From Rhizobiaceae bacterium (GTDB lineage Bacteria; Pseudomonadota; Alphaproteobacteria; Rhizobiales; Rhizobiaceae), in NCBI GenBank assembly GCA_014238155.1, contig JABABQ010000034.1, forward strand, positions 186,001-250,000: a DNA stretch of 64,000 bases, read 5' to 3'. The position numbers were made by a program, and so were the translations under genes. Below, one piece after another: positions 38,473 to 47,475 of the stretch. Within the stretch, counting starts at the first letter, position 1; every line of letters begins with the position of its first letter. The notes below the pieces were generated by a model. That model saw nothing but the letters and a program-made list of their open reading frames with translations. It made no database searches and was not told the DNA's origin.

Positions 38473-39924
38473 ATGTTTTCCGATAAGTTTCACGAAGAAT
38501 GTGGTGTCTTTGGCATTTATGGCCATGCCGACGCCGCTGCGCTAACAACACTTGGGCTGCATGCTTTGCAGCACCGCGGTCAGGAAGCTGCCGGAATTGT
38601 CACGCTGGACGGTGCAACCTTTCATGCCGAGCGCCATGTTGGTCTGATCGGTGATACATTTACCAAACCATCGGTGATTGCTCGCCTGCCCGGCCATAGC
38701 GCCATCGGCCACAATCGTTATTCCACGACCGGAGGCGAAGGGATGCGCAATGTGCAACCATTTTTTGCCGATTTTGCCGGAGGCGGGTTTGCAGTTGCCC
38801 ATAACGGCAATCTCACCAACGCTTCAACTATTCGCGGACAATTGCAGAAACGTGGAGCAATTTTTCAATCAACTTCCGACACCGAAGTAATCTTGCACCT
38901 GATCGCCATGAGCGAGGAAAAACGCCTTGTTCCAAAACTGACCGATGCGGTTAAACAACTCGAGGGCGCATTTTCTCTGGTCGCTCTATCCGGCAAAAAA
39001 TTGATTGGTTGCCGCGATGCACTGGGAGTTCGTCCGCTGGTATTGGGTGACGTGGATGGCTCATACGTGCTGACTTCGGAAACTTGTGCGCTCGACATTA
39101 TCGGAGCACGTTTCGTGCGCGATGTTGAACCCGGTGAGATGGTTGTCATCAACGAGCATGGTGTTGAAAGCCATTATCCGTTTGAAGCCAAGAAACCGCG
39201 CTTTTGCGTCTTTGAATATGTCTATTTTGCGCGTCCCGATTCTATGGTTCAGGGCGAAAATGTTTACAATGTGCGTAAGAAGATTGGCGAAGAACTGGCT
39301 GTAGAATCTCCGGTTGACGCCGACATTGTTGTGCCGGTGCCGGATTCTGGAACACCAGCAGCGATTGGATTTGCCCAGGCAGCCAACCTGCCCTTTGAAC
39401 TCGGCATAATTCGCAATCATTATGTCGGTCGCACGTTCATCGCCCCGACCGACAATATCCGCCATATGGGTGTTAAACTGAAGCACAACGCCAATCGGCG
39501 CCTGATCGAAGGCAAACGCGTTGTGTTAGTCGACGATTCCATTGTGCGTGGCACAACCAGCCAAAAGATTGTTGCCATGGTGCGCGATGCCGGTGCCCGG
39601 GAAGTGCATATGCGCATTGCCAGCCCGCCAACCGCCTCAAGTTGTTTCTACGGGGTCGATACGCCGGAAAAACAAAAACTTCTGGCCTCTCGGATGAGCA
39701 TTGAAGAAATGGCGGATTTCATCAAAGTCGATTCGCTTTCTTTTCTGACCATTGATGGATTGTATCGCGCGACAGGAGAAGCCGCCCGAGACAATGACTC
39801 TCCACAATTTTGTGATGCTTGTTTCACCGGAGAGTATCCGACCCGATTGACCGATCGTGAAGGCATTGAACTGGACGGTTCCGACAATGTCAGACCGATT
39901 TCCCTATTGTCGGGTGGACGCTGA
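38473..39924 (+). CDS. purF: Amidophosphoribosyltransferase
   Basis: The 483-residue enzyme makes phosphoribosylamine, the first committed step of purine synthesis. After a nine-residue propeptide, C10 in EECGVFGIYG is the N-terminal nucleophile of the glutaminase domain. The PRPP-binding loop VVLVDDSIVRGTTS lies in the C-terminal domain. A CDACFTGEYP-like block is present as FCDACFTGEYPTRL. AAGGAA precedes the ATG by seven bases. It sits between cvpA and an SDR gene. Confidence 0.96.
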   Translation: MFSDKFHEECGVFGIYGHADAAALTTLGLHALQHRGQEAAGIVTLDGATFHAERHVGLIGDTFTKPSVIARLPGHSAIGHNRYSTTGGEGMRNVQPFFADFAGGGFAVAHNGNLTNASTIRGQLQKRGAIFQSTSDTEVILHLIAMSEEKRLVPKLTDAVKQLEGAFSLVALSGKKLIGCRDALGVRPLVLGDVDGSYVLTSETCALDIIGARFVRDVEPGEMVVINEHGVESHYPFEAKKPRFCVFEYVYFARPDSMVQGENVYNVRKKIGEELAVESPVDADIVVPVPDSGTPAAIGFAQAANLPFELGIIRNHYVGRTFIAPTDNIRHMGVKLKHNANRRLIEGKRVVLVDDSIVRGTTSQKIVAMVRDAGAREVHMRIASPPTASSCFYGVDTPEKQKLLASRMSIEEMADFIKVDSLSFLTIDGLYRATGEAARDNDSPQFCDACFTGEYPTRLTDREGIELDGSDNVRPISLLSGGR

Positions 39925-39927
39925 TTA

Positions 39928-40671
39928 ATGCCTGACCAAAAACTGCTCGAAGGCCGGATTGCACTGGTCACCGGGGCATCTCGCGGTGTGGGCTATGAAG
40001 CCGCATTGGGTCTTGCCAAAGCCGGCGCCCACATTATCGCCCTCGCCCGCACTGTCGGCGGACTTGAAGAACTTGATGATGACATCAATATTGCCGGTGG
40101 CAGCGCTACCCTGGTGCCGCTGGATGTCACCGACTTTGAAGCTCTGGACCGATTGGGTGCCAGTATCCATGAGCGCTGGGGACATCTCGATATCCTGTTC
40201 GGCAATGCCGGAACCCTGGGTGTGCTGACGCCCCTGGCCCAGAATAAACCATCCGTCTTTGAAGACGTCTTCGCGGTTAATGTGACAGCTAATTTCAGGC
40301 TTATAAGATCGATGGACCCTCTGCTGCAGGCGTCTGACGCCGGGCGGGCAATTTTCATGTCGTCTGGCGCGGTGCGCCACCAGCGGGCGTTCGTCGGGCC
40401 ATACACTGCTTCCAAGGCAGCGCTTGAAGCGATTGTCCGCACTTATGCGAAAGAAAATCGTTTGACCACCGTAAACGCCAATCTTGTTGATCCGGGGACG
40501 CTGCGCACCAAAATGCGGGCCCAATATGCACCTGGAGAAAATCCAGAAGATGTCACCCCGGCAAAAGAAATAGTCCCGACCCTGATCGAACTGGCATCTC
40601 CGGAATTGACCGAAAACGGGCTGGTCTATGATTTTCCAAACCGACGCTGGTTAGAAGATTCTGCTCAATAA
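39928..40671 (+). CDS. Short-chain dehydrogenase/reductase (SDR)
   Basis: The 247-residue protein has the SDR cofactor motif VTGASRGVG near residue 14 and the NAG motif in FGNAGTLG. The catalytic S, Y and K appear in FMSSGAVR and PYTASKAALEA. The product is a soluble oxidoreductase of unknown substrate. It starts three bases after the purF stop and is a constant downstream companion of purF in Hyphomicrobiales. The C-terminal motif NGLVYDFPNRRW is characteristic of this subgroup. Confidence 0.88.
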   Translation: MPDQKLLEGRIALVTGASRGVGYEAALGLAKAGAHIIALARTVGGLEELDDDINIAGGSATLVPLDVTDFEALDRLGASIHERWGHLDILFGNAGTLGVLTPLAQNKPSVFEDVFAVNVTANFRLIRSMDPLLQASDAGRAIFMSSGAVRHQRAFVGPYTASKAALEAIVRTYAKENRLTTVNANLVDPGTLRTKMRAQYAPGENPEDVTPAKEIVPTLIELASPELTENGLVYDFPNRRWLEDSAQ

Positions 40672-40731
40672 AATTTTGAGTTCCTTAACCCACTCTTGGC
40701 ACGTTGAAGTCAACGCTCAGGAGCTGCCGCT

Positions 40732-40920
40732 ATGAAACCGGAAGTTGAAACCAACATTCTGCCGCTGATCAAAGAGAAGAACATGATCGGGGACGACCGC
40801 TATCTATCTGATGTAACAAGACGTTTAAGAGAACTTCAAGCACTTGCGGGCGAAATGGATGACCGCAAGGGCCGTCCTAAGCGATGGCTGGGTCGGGTGG
40901 AGTCGTCTGACAAAACCTAG
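40732..40920 (+). CDS. Small basic/charged hypothetical protein (62 aa)
   Basis: I do not recognise the family. The 62-residue protein has no signal peptide or membrane helix. It looks largely helical and highly charged, with DVTRRLRELQALAGEMDD followed by a basic KGRPKRWLGR segment. The ATG has AGGAG eight bases upstream, a strong site for a real gene. A 14-bp inverted repeat (CGTTGA-AG-TCAACG, 40702-40715) lies just before the ribosome-binding site. It stands alone between the purF-SDR unit and the efflux operon. Confidence 0.6.
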   Translation: MKPEVETNILPLIKEKNMIGDDRYLSDVTRRLRELQALAGEMDDRKGRPKRWLGRVESSDKT

Positions 40921-40981
40921 CTTCTGGCTACCTTATCTAAAAAAAAGTCAAAAAATATTCATATTCTCGATTGATATATGG

Positions 40982-41012
40982 TTGACGAGTATATACTTGA
41001 ACACCATATGGT
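40982..41012 (+). promoter_or_regulatory. Candidate promoter and PadR operator of the efflux operon
   Basis: TTGACG (40982-40987) can serve as a -35 element. Seventeen bases on, the -10 position is covered by the perfect 10-bp palindrome ACCATATGGT (41003-41012). An upstream ATATGGT (40976-40982) is an inverted copy of the ACCATAT half. A repressor bound here would block RNA polymerase 52 bases before the padR start. Confidence 0.45.
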
Positions 41013-41063
41013 TCTGAACAAACTATTTTCTCCCATTCGGGCCAGCTGACCAACGAGACAGAT

Positions 41064-41621
41064 ATGAATGTAAGAACTCTTTGCCTGGCGATATTGGGCT
41101 GCGGTGACAGCACTGGATACGAGATACGCAAGCTCGTGACCGATGGGCATTTCAGCCATTTTGTTGATGCAAGCTTCGGTTCCATCTATCCCGCGTTAAC
41201 ACGCATGGAGAACGAGGAACTTGTCGTCAGTCGGGAAGAACAGCAAGATGGCAAACCGAATCGCAAGGTCTATTCGGTTACCGATGCCGGTCGTGAAGAA
41301 TTTCTCGCAGCGCTCTCCAGGCCAGCTCAGAAAGACATTTTCAAAAGCGAGTTTCTGCTGCTGGCGATGTGTGCGGAACTGATGCGTCCCGAAGACGTGC
41401 GATCTGCAATAGATTTGCAAATTGATTATCTCAATTATGAACTGGAAATCATCGAAACCGCCATGCGCAGTGTTGACCTTAAGGCCAAGGACTGGGTTGG
41501 CGATTATGGGCGTACCTGCCTGACAACAAGTTTAAATTACATCATGGATAACAGGGCAGAGCTGGAGGCAATTGCCGGAACCAGCCTGCATCCTGATTCT
41601 CCCCTAATGGCAGCGGAATAG
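41064..41621 (+). CDS. PadR family transcriptional regulator
   Basis: The 185-residue protein has a PadR winged-helix domain: STGYEIRKLV...FGSIYPALTRMENEELVVSREEQQDGKPNRKVYSVTDAG. The C-terminal helical dimerisation domain (about 95-185) follows. PadR proteins usually repress detoxification and efflux genes and are released by small aromatic or drug-like ligands. It leads an operon with an RND adaptor and permease, and the palindrome upstream (41003-41012) suggests autoregulation. The ligand is unknown. Confidence 0.92.
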   Translation: MNVRTLCLAILGCGDSTGYEIRKLVTDGHFSHFVDASFGSIYPALTRMENEELVVSREEQQDGKPNRKVYSVTDAGREEFLAALSRPAQKDIFKSEFLLLAMCAELMRPEDVRSAIDLQIDYLNYELEIIETAMRSVDLKAKDWVGDYGRTCLTTSLNYIMDNRAELEAIAGTSLHPDSPLMAAE

Positions 41622-41634
41622 GAGCCGCATTGAC

Positions 41635-42786
41635 ATGAAATTACGTGGATCCCACCTCGTATCGCTGGCTATTCTTGCCGGAATTGGCGGATGGATGGCT
41701 ACTGGCAAACTGATTACAGGCGGCCGGTCCGACTCCAATCCGCAAACCATTGCCCAGAAAGAAGCCAAGCTCACCAAAAAGGTGTTTCAGGTTCGCATAG
41801 CGGAATTGCAACTCAGCGAGCGGACCGAAACTTTGACCATTCGGGGGCGCACTCAGGCAGATTCGGTGGTCAGTGTGCGAGCTGAAACTGGCGGCACCGT
41901 GGAGTCCCGCCCGGTCACCAAAGGTCAACTGGTAATGCCCGGCGACCTTCTCTGCGTTATCGACAAGGGTGTTCGCAGCAGTCAATTGGATCGCGCAAAA
42001 GCTATTTTAACGCAGGCCGAGGAAGATTATGAGGCCAACAAAACATTGGTCGACCGTGGATTCGCTACCAACACCAAATTGCGTGGCCTGAAAGCTTTGT
42101 TGGATACGGCCAAAGCGGCACTGGCAACAGCTGAACAGGACATGAAGCGAACCGAAATTCATGCCACCGTAGGCGGACAGGTTCAGCCGCCCTATGCCGA
42201 AGTCGGTGACAATCTTTCAGCTGGCGATGTGTGCGTCACACTAATGGAAACCAATCCGATGCTGTTTTCCGGACAGGTACCGGAACGTGAGATCACTGCT
42301 ATAAGCCCGGGCATGGCCTCTTCAGTCGAACTGATTTCGGGAGAGAAGGTGATGGGCAAAATTCGCTACATCTCTCCGGCTGCGGATCCCAACACGCGAA
42401 CTTTCAACATAGAGATCGAAATTCCCAATCCCCAACGCACCCTGCGGGATGGAATGACTGCAACAGCCAAAATCGCCTTGAAACCGGTCAAAGCCTATAA
42501 AATCAATCCGAGCTGGTTGGTTCTGAACGATGCTGGTAAATTTGGTGTCCGGTCTGTCACCGCTGACAACATTGTCACCTTCAATCCCGTGACAATTATA
42601 GCCCAGGACGAAAAGCGGTCCTGGGTTGATGGCCTTTCACCAGGTCTGAAAGTCATCACTGACGGACAAGATTATGTAACCGTTGGAGAAAAGGTCGAGG
42701 CGTTCACAGCCCAGCAAATGGAAGCAATGAAAAAAGCTGCGGACGGTGGGCAACCGGAGAGCGAACAGCCGGAGAATAAGTCATGA
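41635..42786 (+). CDS. RND efflux periplasmic adaptor subunit
   Basis: The 383-residue membrane-fusion protein has an N-terminal anchor helix (about 9-27). A biotinyl-lipoyl-like half motif follows around VSVRAETGGTVESRPV. An alpha-helical hairpin (about 115-170) and a beta-barrel domain with SPAADPNTRTFNIEIEI come next. These proteins bridge the RND pump and an outer-membrane channel. It lies 13 bases after padR and overlaps the permease by four bases (ATGA). No TolC-type gene is in the operon, so the pump would need one encoded elsewhere. Confidence 0.92.
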   Translation: MKLRGSHLVSLAILAGIGGWMATGKLITGGRSDSNPQTIAQKEAKLTKKVFQVRIAELQLSERTETLTIRGRTQADSVVSVRAETGGTVESRPVTKGQLVMPGDLLCVIDKGVRSSQLDRAKAILTQAEEDYEANKTLVDRGFATNTKLRGLKALLDTAKAALATAEQDMKRTEIHATVGGQVQPPYAEVGDNLSAGDVCVTLMETNPMLFSGQVPEREITAISPGMASSVELISGEKVMGKIRYISPAADPNTRTFNIEIEIPNPQRTLRDGMTATAKIALKPVKAYKINPSWLVLNDAGKFGVRSVTADNIVTFNPVTIIAQDEKRSWVDGLSPGLKVITDGQDYVTVGEKVEAFTAQQMEAMKKAADGGQPESEQPENKS

Positions 42787-45700
42787 CTAATGCCCTGGCG
42801 GTAATTCTAAGCCGGCCCAAAACCGTCCTGACAATGATGCTGGTGATGGTCATTGCCGGCGTTCTGACTTATATCAACATAGCCAAAGAGGCTAATCCCG
42901 ACATCGATGTGCCAGTCTATTTCGTTTCTGTCGGCCAGCAGGGCATTTCACCTAAGGATTCCGAGCGTTTGCTCGTTCGACCACTGGAAACAAAATTACG
43001 CGGTCTGGACGGACTGAAGGAAATCACCACCGTTTCTTCACAAGGCAATGCCCTTGCTGTGCTGGAATTCAATATCGACACAGACAAGGACAAAGTCCTT
43101 GCTGATATTCGAGACAAAGTTGATCAGGCCAGGGCGGAAATGCCTGCCGATGCCGATGAGCCCATCATCAACGAAACCAATTTCGCCCTGCAACCGACAA
43201 TTATCGTCACATTGTCGGGGAAAGTTCCCGAACGGACTCTGTTTAAACATGCCCGTCGCCTGAAGGACGAAATCGAATCCATTAGCACCGTTCGCGAAGC
43301 CACTCTGTCCGGCAATCGCGAGGAAATGCTGGAAGTAATTTTGGATTTGGCCCGCCTTGAATCCTACAATATTACTCAGTCGGAACTGCTCAACGCCTTG
43401 AACCAGAACAATCAGTTGGTGGCCGCAGGTCACATGGACAACGGAACGGGACGATTCAATTTGAAAGTGCCTGGACTGGTTGAGGAAGCCAAAGACGTCT
43501 ATGCAATTCCCATCAAACAGAACGGTGAAGCGGTCGTAACATTGGGTGACGTCACCGATATCAGACGTACTTTTAAGGATCCATCGAGCTTTACTCGGGT
43601 CAACGGCGAACCAGCCATCGCATTGCAGGTTGTAAAACGCATTGGCACCAACATCATCAAAAACAACGAAGCCGTGGTCAAAGTTGTAAAAGAATTCTCC
43701 AAAGATTGGCCTGAACCAATCAAGATCAACTACCTGCTCGATCAATCCAGTTTTATTGGCGAAGTTCAGGGCAGCCTGCAAGCCTCAATCATGACCGCCA
43801 TCGCACTGGTGCTGATCGTGGTTGTATCTTCACTGGGCCTGCGGTCCGGATTGCTGGTGGGCATATCGGTGCCTGTTTCCTTCGCCGTCGGCTTTATGAT
43901 CCTTGGCCTGGCTGGGATGACGGTCAACATGATGGTTCTGTTCGGTATGGTGCTGACGGTGGGCATGTTGGTGGACGGCGCCATTGTTGTGACCGAATAC
44001 GCCGATCGAAAGCTGGCCGAAGGCATGCCGGCCTCGCAAGCCTATACCAGAGCTGCCCAATTGATGTTCTGGCCCGTGGTTTCATCGACCGCCACAACGC
44101 TGGCCGCATTCCTGCCGTTGTTGCTTTGGCCGGGAGTTCCGGGCGAATTCATGTCGTATCTGCCGATCATGGTAATCATTGTCTTGACGGCATCATTGAT
44201 GACCGCGCTGATCTTTCTGCCAACAGCGGGTGCTGCCACCGGCTGGATAGCTGCCAAAATTGGACGCAAAGGCGGGCTCAGACTAACCGCAGTGACCACT
44301 TCCACCATTCTGGCGCTGGCCGCATATGCTCTGGCATTCCGTGAAAAGATAACTTTTGGACTAGATCCTATTATCCGGGCACTGGAGAGCACTGCCGGTG
44401 CCACGCTGGAATTCCTCGTCCATGGAATTGGAACCACCAACAATCTTGATGAGCTTGGCAAGATTGCTTCATCTGAAATTAATTCAACTGGCCGATTCAT
44501 CGAACAAATCGACCCAGTTGCGTTTGTTGTGATGCTGGTGGTGGGAGCAATTGCGTTTCCACTGATGTACCTAATCCTGACATTACTGGCGCGCCGTGAA
44601 ACCAAAGAAGATCGTGTCACGCTGATGTTCACCAGCCAACATGCTCTCGACGTCAAAAAAGTGCCAGGTGCACTGGGCGGCTATCTGCTGATTTTGAAAC
44701 TGCTATCAGGCAATATCATTGGCAATCTGGTCGTCATTGCCTCGATTCTCGGCGTGGCGTTTATCGTCTTCGTCAAGCTGTTTCCGGCACACAATTCCGG
44801 CGTGGAATTCTTTGTTGATGAGGAGCCTGATCAGGCAATTGTATTGGTGTCTGCACGTGGCAACCTTGCAGCCGTGCAGGTACGCGATCTCGTTGGTGAA
44901 GTAGAAGAAATTGTCCTGACCATCCCAGGCATCAGAAATTCCGTCATGATTGCGACGGCACCCGGTGGCAGCACCGGATCCAGCAGTCCAATTGGGGGCG
45001 TCCAGGACAAGCCCGCCGACGTTGTTGGCGAACTTCAAATTGAATTGACTGAATTTAGCGACCGCCCCGTGGCCCTAGAGATTTTTAAGGAGATTCGCGA
45101 AAAAACGGCCTCCATACCCGGGATCAAGGTAGAGGTACGCAAGATCGAAGGCGGGCCACCGACAGGCAAGGACATCCGCCTCCAACTGAAGTCAACCAAA
45201 TATGAAGACATGGTGGCCGCAGTTACACTGGCACGGCAATATTTTGACACTTTGCCCGGCGTTCAAGACCTGGAAGACGGACGCCCGTTGCCGGGCATCG
45301 AATGGGAATTGAAGGTCAATCGCGAAGAAGCTGGCCGTTATAATGCCAGTATCGTTGCCATAGGTTCCATGGTGCAACTGGTCACCACCGGTGTGCCGAT
45401 TGGTAAGTACCGACCAGATGATTCCGAAGATGAACTGGACATTCGTGTTCGCCTGCCGAAATCGGAGCGCAGCTTTGGTTCCCTCGACAAGTTAAAATTG
45501 CCAACCGAACAGGGCCAAGTACCCCTGGCGAATTTCGTTGAACGTTCGGCCAAACCAAAGGTCAGTTCGATCACTCGCAAAGATGGTCTTTATTCAATGG
45601 AAGTTAAGGCCAATATCATTCCCGGACATGTTGAGTATATTGAAGATGAAGGAAAAGAGCGCGTCATCACTCCAGACGACAAAGTCGCCGAAATCGAGAC

Positions 45701-46547
45701 ATGGTTGAAAAGTCAAAATTTTCCAACAACAATTCAGTACAAGTTCCGCGGTGGTGATGAAGAGCAAAAAGAATCTGGCGAGTTTCTGGCTCGTGCAGCC
45801 GGCATTGCTTTGTTCCTGATGTTCATCATTCTTGTGACTCAGTTCAATTCTTTCTACCAAACCATCCTGACGCTTTCGACAGTTGTGCTGGCCATCATTG
45901 GTGTGCTTATCGGGCTGATGGTTACCGGTCAGAAGTTTTCAATCATCATGACGGGTACTGGGGTCGTGGCTCTCGCCGGCATTGTGGTGAACAACGCGAT
46001 CGTCTTGATTGACACGTTTAACCGGTTGCGCTCAGAAGGCGTGGAAACCCGCGAAGCTGTCCTCAAGACCTCAGCCCAGCGGCTTCGTCCGATCATGCTG
46101 ACGACAATCACTACAATTCTCGGTCTTGTCCCGATGGCGTTGCAGCTCAACATGAACTTTTTCACCAGCACCATTTCATACGGTGGTATTACAACCGTGT
46201 GGTGGGTGCAGTTGTCGACTGCCATCATCTCCGGACTGGCATTCTCAACCGTGCTGACACTGATCATGATCCCCAGCATGTTGGCAATGCCCGCAAATAT
46301 TGCTGCCCCGTTCAAATGGATCTCAGTGAAAATACGTCGCCCGGCAGCGGTTGAAGTTGCAACTGTTCAGGAAGTTCAGCTTGCCGATCTCAATGAAATG
46401 ATGCGGTCGGCCAAGGTGGCAAAACCGAAGAAGAATGCAATCAAGAAAAAGACGGTCCGGCACGCCGAAGACAGCAGTGTTGTGGAATTGCCAAAATCAG
46501 TCAAACAGAAAAAAGACGACGACCAACTGCCCGCCGCAGCCGAATAA
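42783..46547 (+). CDS. RND efflux permease with an extra central membrane segment
   Basis: This is a 1254-residue RND-superfamily pump, where most HAE-type members are near 1030-1060. The canonical order is visible: TM1 with PKTVLTMMLVMVIAGV, the porter domain, and TM2-6 with VLTVGMLVDGAIVVTEY. TM7 (643-667) is followed by a second porter half and TM8-12 with GIVVNNAIVLIDTFNRLR. Between TM6 and TM7 (about 480-640) there are two additional hydrophobic stretches (about 500-520 and 579-603) joined by a polar linker. The C-terminal 70 residues form a lysine-rich cytoplasmic tail. It pumps unknown substrates using the proton gradient. Confidence 0.9.
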   Translation: MTNALAVILSRPKTVLTMMLVMVIAGVLTYINIAKEANPDIDVPVYFVSVGQQGISPKDSERLLVRPLETKLRGLDGLKEITTVSSQGNALAVLEFNIDTDKDKVLADIRDKVDQARAEMPADADEPIINETNFALQPTIIVTLSGKVPERTLFKHARRLKDEIESISTVREATLSGNREEMLEVILDLARLESYNITQSELLNALNQNNQLVAAGHMDNGTGRFNLKVPGLVEEAKDVYAIPIKQNGEAVVTLGDVTDIRRTFKDPSSFTRVNGEPAIALQVVKRIGTNIIKNNEAVVKVVKEFSKDWPEPIKINYLLDQSSFIGEVQGSLQASIMTAIALVLIVVVSSLGLRSGLLVGISVPVSFAVGFMILGLAGMTVNMMVLFGMVLTVGMLVDGAIVVTEYADRKLAEGMPASQAYTRAAQLMFWPVVSSTATTLAAFLPLLLWPGVPGEFMSYLPIMVIIVLTASLMTALIFLPTAGAATGWIAAKIGRKGGLRLTAVTTSTILALAAYALAFREKITFGLDPIIRALESTAGATLEFLVHGIGTTNNLDELGKIASSEINSTGRFIEQIDPVAFVVMLVVGAIAFPLMYLILTLLARRETKEDRVTLMFTSQHALDVKKVPGALGGYLLILKLLSGNIIGNLVVIASILGVAFIVFVKLFPAHNSGVEFFVDEEPDQAIVLVSARGNLAAVQVRDLVGEVEEIVLTIPGIRNSVMIATAPGGSTGSSSPIGGVQDKPADVVGELQIELTEFSDRPVALEIFKEIREKTASIPGIKVEVRKIEGGPPTGKDIRLQLKSTKYEDMVAAVTLARQYFDTLPGVQDLEDGRPLPGIEWELKVNREEAGRYNASIVAIGSMVQLVTTGVPIGKYRPDDSEDELDIRVRLPKSERSFGSLDKLKLPTEQGQVPLANFVERSAKPKVSSITRKDGLYSMEVKANIIPGHVEYIEDEGKERVITPDDKVAEIETWLKSQNFPTTIQYKFRGGDEEQKESGEFLARAAGIALFLMFIILVTQFNSFYQTILTLSTVVLAIIGVLIGLMVTGQKFSIIMTGTGVVALAGIVVNNAIVLIDTFNRLRSEGVETREAVLKTSAQRLRPIMLTTITTILGLVPMALQLNMNFFTSTISYGGITTVWWVQLSTAIISGLAFSTVLTLIMIPSMLAMPANIAAPFKWISVKIRRPAAVEVATVQEVQLADLNEMMRSAKVAKPKKNAIKKKTVRHAEDSSVVELPKSVKQKKDDDQLPAAAE

Positions 46548-46567
46548 TCTGCGGTGGCTGGCGCCGT

Positions 46568-47464
46568 TCAGGCTTCTGGTACGTCGACAGCTTTCACCGT
46601 TTCCGCCGCCTCACGACGGGCCCAGTCCCGGTAACTCAGCGGAATGGTGATGAGATACAGGATCGCGAATGATGTCAGCACCATGAATGGATAGCTGAAC
46701 AGGATCACGATCACCAATATCAATCCCAGCATGACCGGCAAGACCATGCCGCGAGACACCCGCCCGCCGACCCGCTTGAACGACCAGGTGGGAAAGTTGG
46801 ACACCATCAAAAAACCTGCAAACAGCATATAGCACGCAGAGAACACGGTAACGGCCATGCTGCGTTCGAGCCCCAGCTGGCCCATATAGACGGGCAGTAG
46901 AACCAACAACGCGCCCGCTGGTGCCGGCACACCGGTAAAAAAGTCCACCTGCCAGCCAGGTCGATCAGGATCATCCAGCATGACGTTAAACCGCGCCAAC
47001 CTCAAACAGCCGCAAATGGCGAATACCAGTGCCACGACCCAACCCAGACTGCTCATTTGATTGAGCGTCCACAGATAGAGCACCAGCGCCGGTGCTACTC
47101 CAAAATTAACGAAATCTGCCAGTGAATCGAGCTGTTCGCCAAACGAACTGGAAGATTTCAGGAAACGCGCAACGCGTCCGTCCAATGCATCCAGAATCGC
47201 TGCAAACACGATGGCCACAATGGCCAATTCGTAGCGATCTTCCCATGCCAGCCGGATACTTGTCAGACCTGAACAAATCGCCCCCAGTGTGATCAAGTTG
47301 GGCACCAACATTCTGAACGGCACGTCCCGCAGTCGGGATATCTGCGCCACCTCGTCGTCATCACCACCTTCATCGAACAGGTTTGGCGGTTCCACACCAT
47401 CCGCATTGGGGATGGGTTTGGGGTCTTCGCGTTTGGGGTCGTATTCGGGAAATGGCGGTTTCAT
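46568..47464 (-). CDS. pssA: CDP-diacylglycerol-serine O-phosphatidyltransferase
   Basis: The 298-residue inner-membrane enzyme makes phosphatidylserine from CDP-diacylglycerol and serine. The CDP-alcohol phosphatidyltransferase motif is complete in the segment LDALDGRVARFLKSS with GEQLDSLADF (D-G-x2-A-R-x8-G-x3-D-x3-D). About seven hydrophobic helices follow a proline-rich acidic N-terminal extension of about 45 residues. It lies 11 bases downstream of psd on the same strand, giving the two-step phosphatidylethanolamine pathway as one unit. Confidence 0.94.
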   Translation of the reverse strand: MKPPFPEYDPKREDPKPIPNADGVEPPNLFDEGGDDDEVAQISRLRDVPFRMLVPNLITLGAICSGLTSIRLAWEDRYELAIVAIVFAAILDALDGRVARFLKSSSSFGEQLDSLADFVNFGVAPALVLYLWTLNQMSSLGWVVALVFAICGCLRLARFNVMLDDPDRPGWQVDFFTGVPAPAGALLVLLPVYMGQLGLERSMAVTVFSACYMLFAGFLMVSNFPTWSFKRVGGRVSRGMVLPVMLGLILVIVILFSYPFMVLTSFAILYLITIPLSYRDWARREAAETVKAVDVPEA

Positions 47465-47475
47465 CGGTGAGCCGC

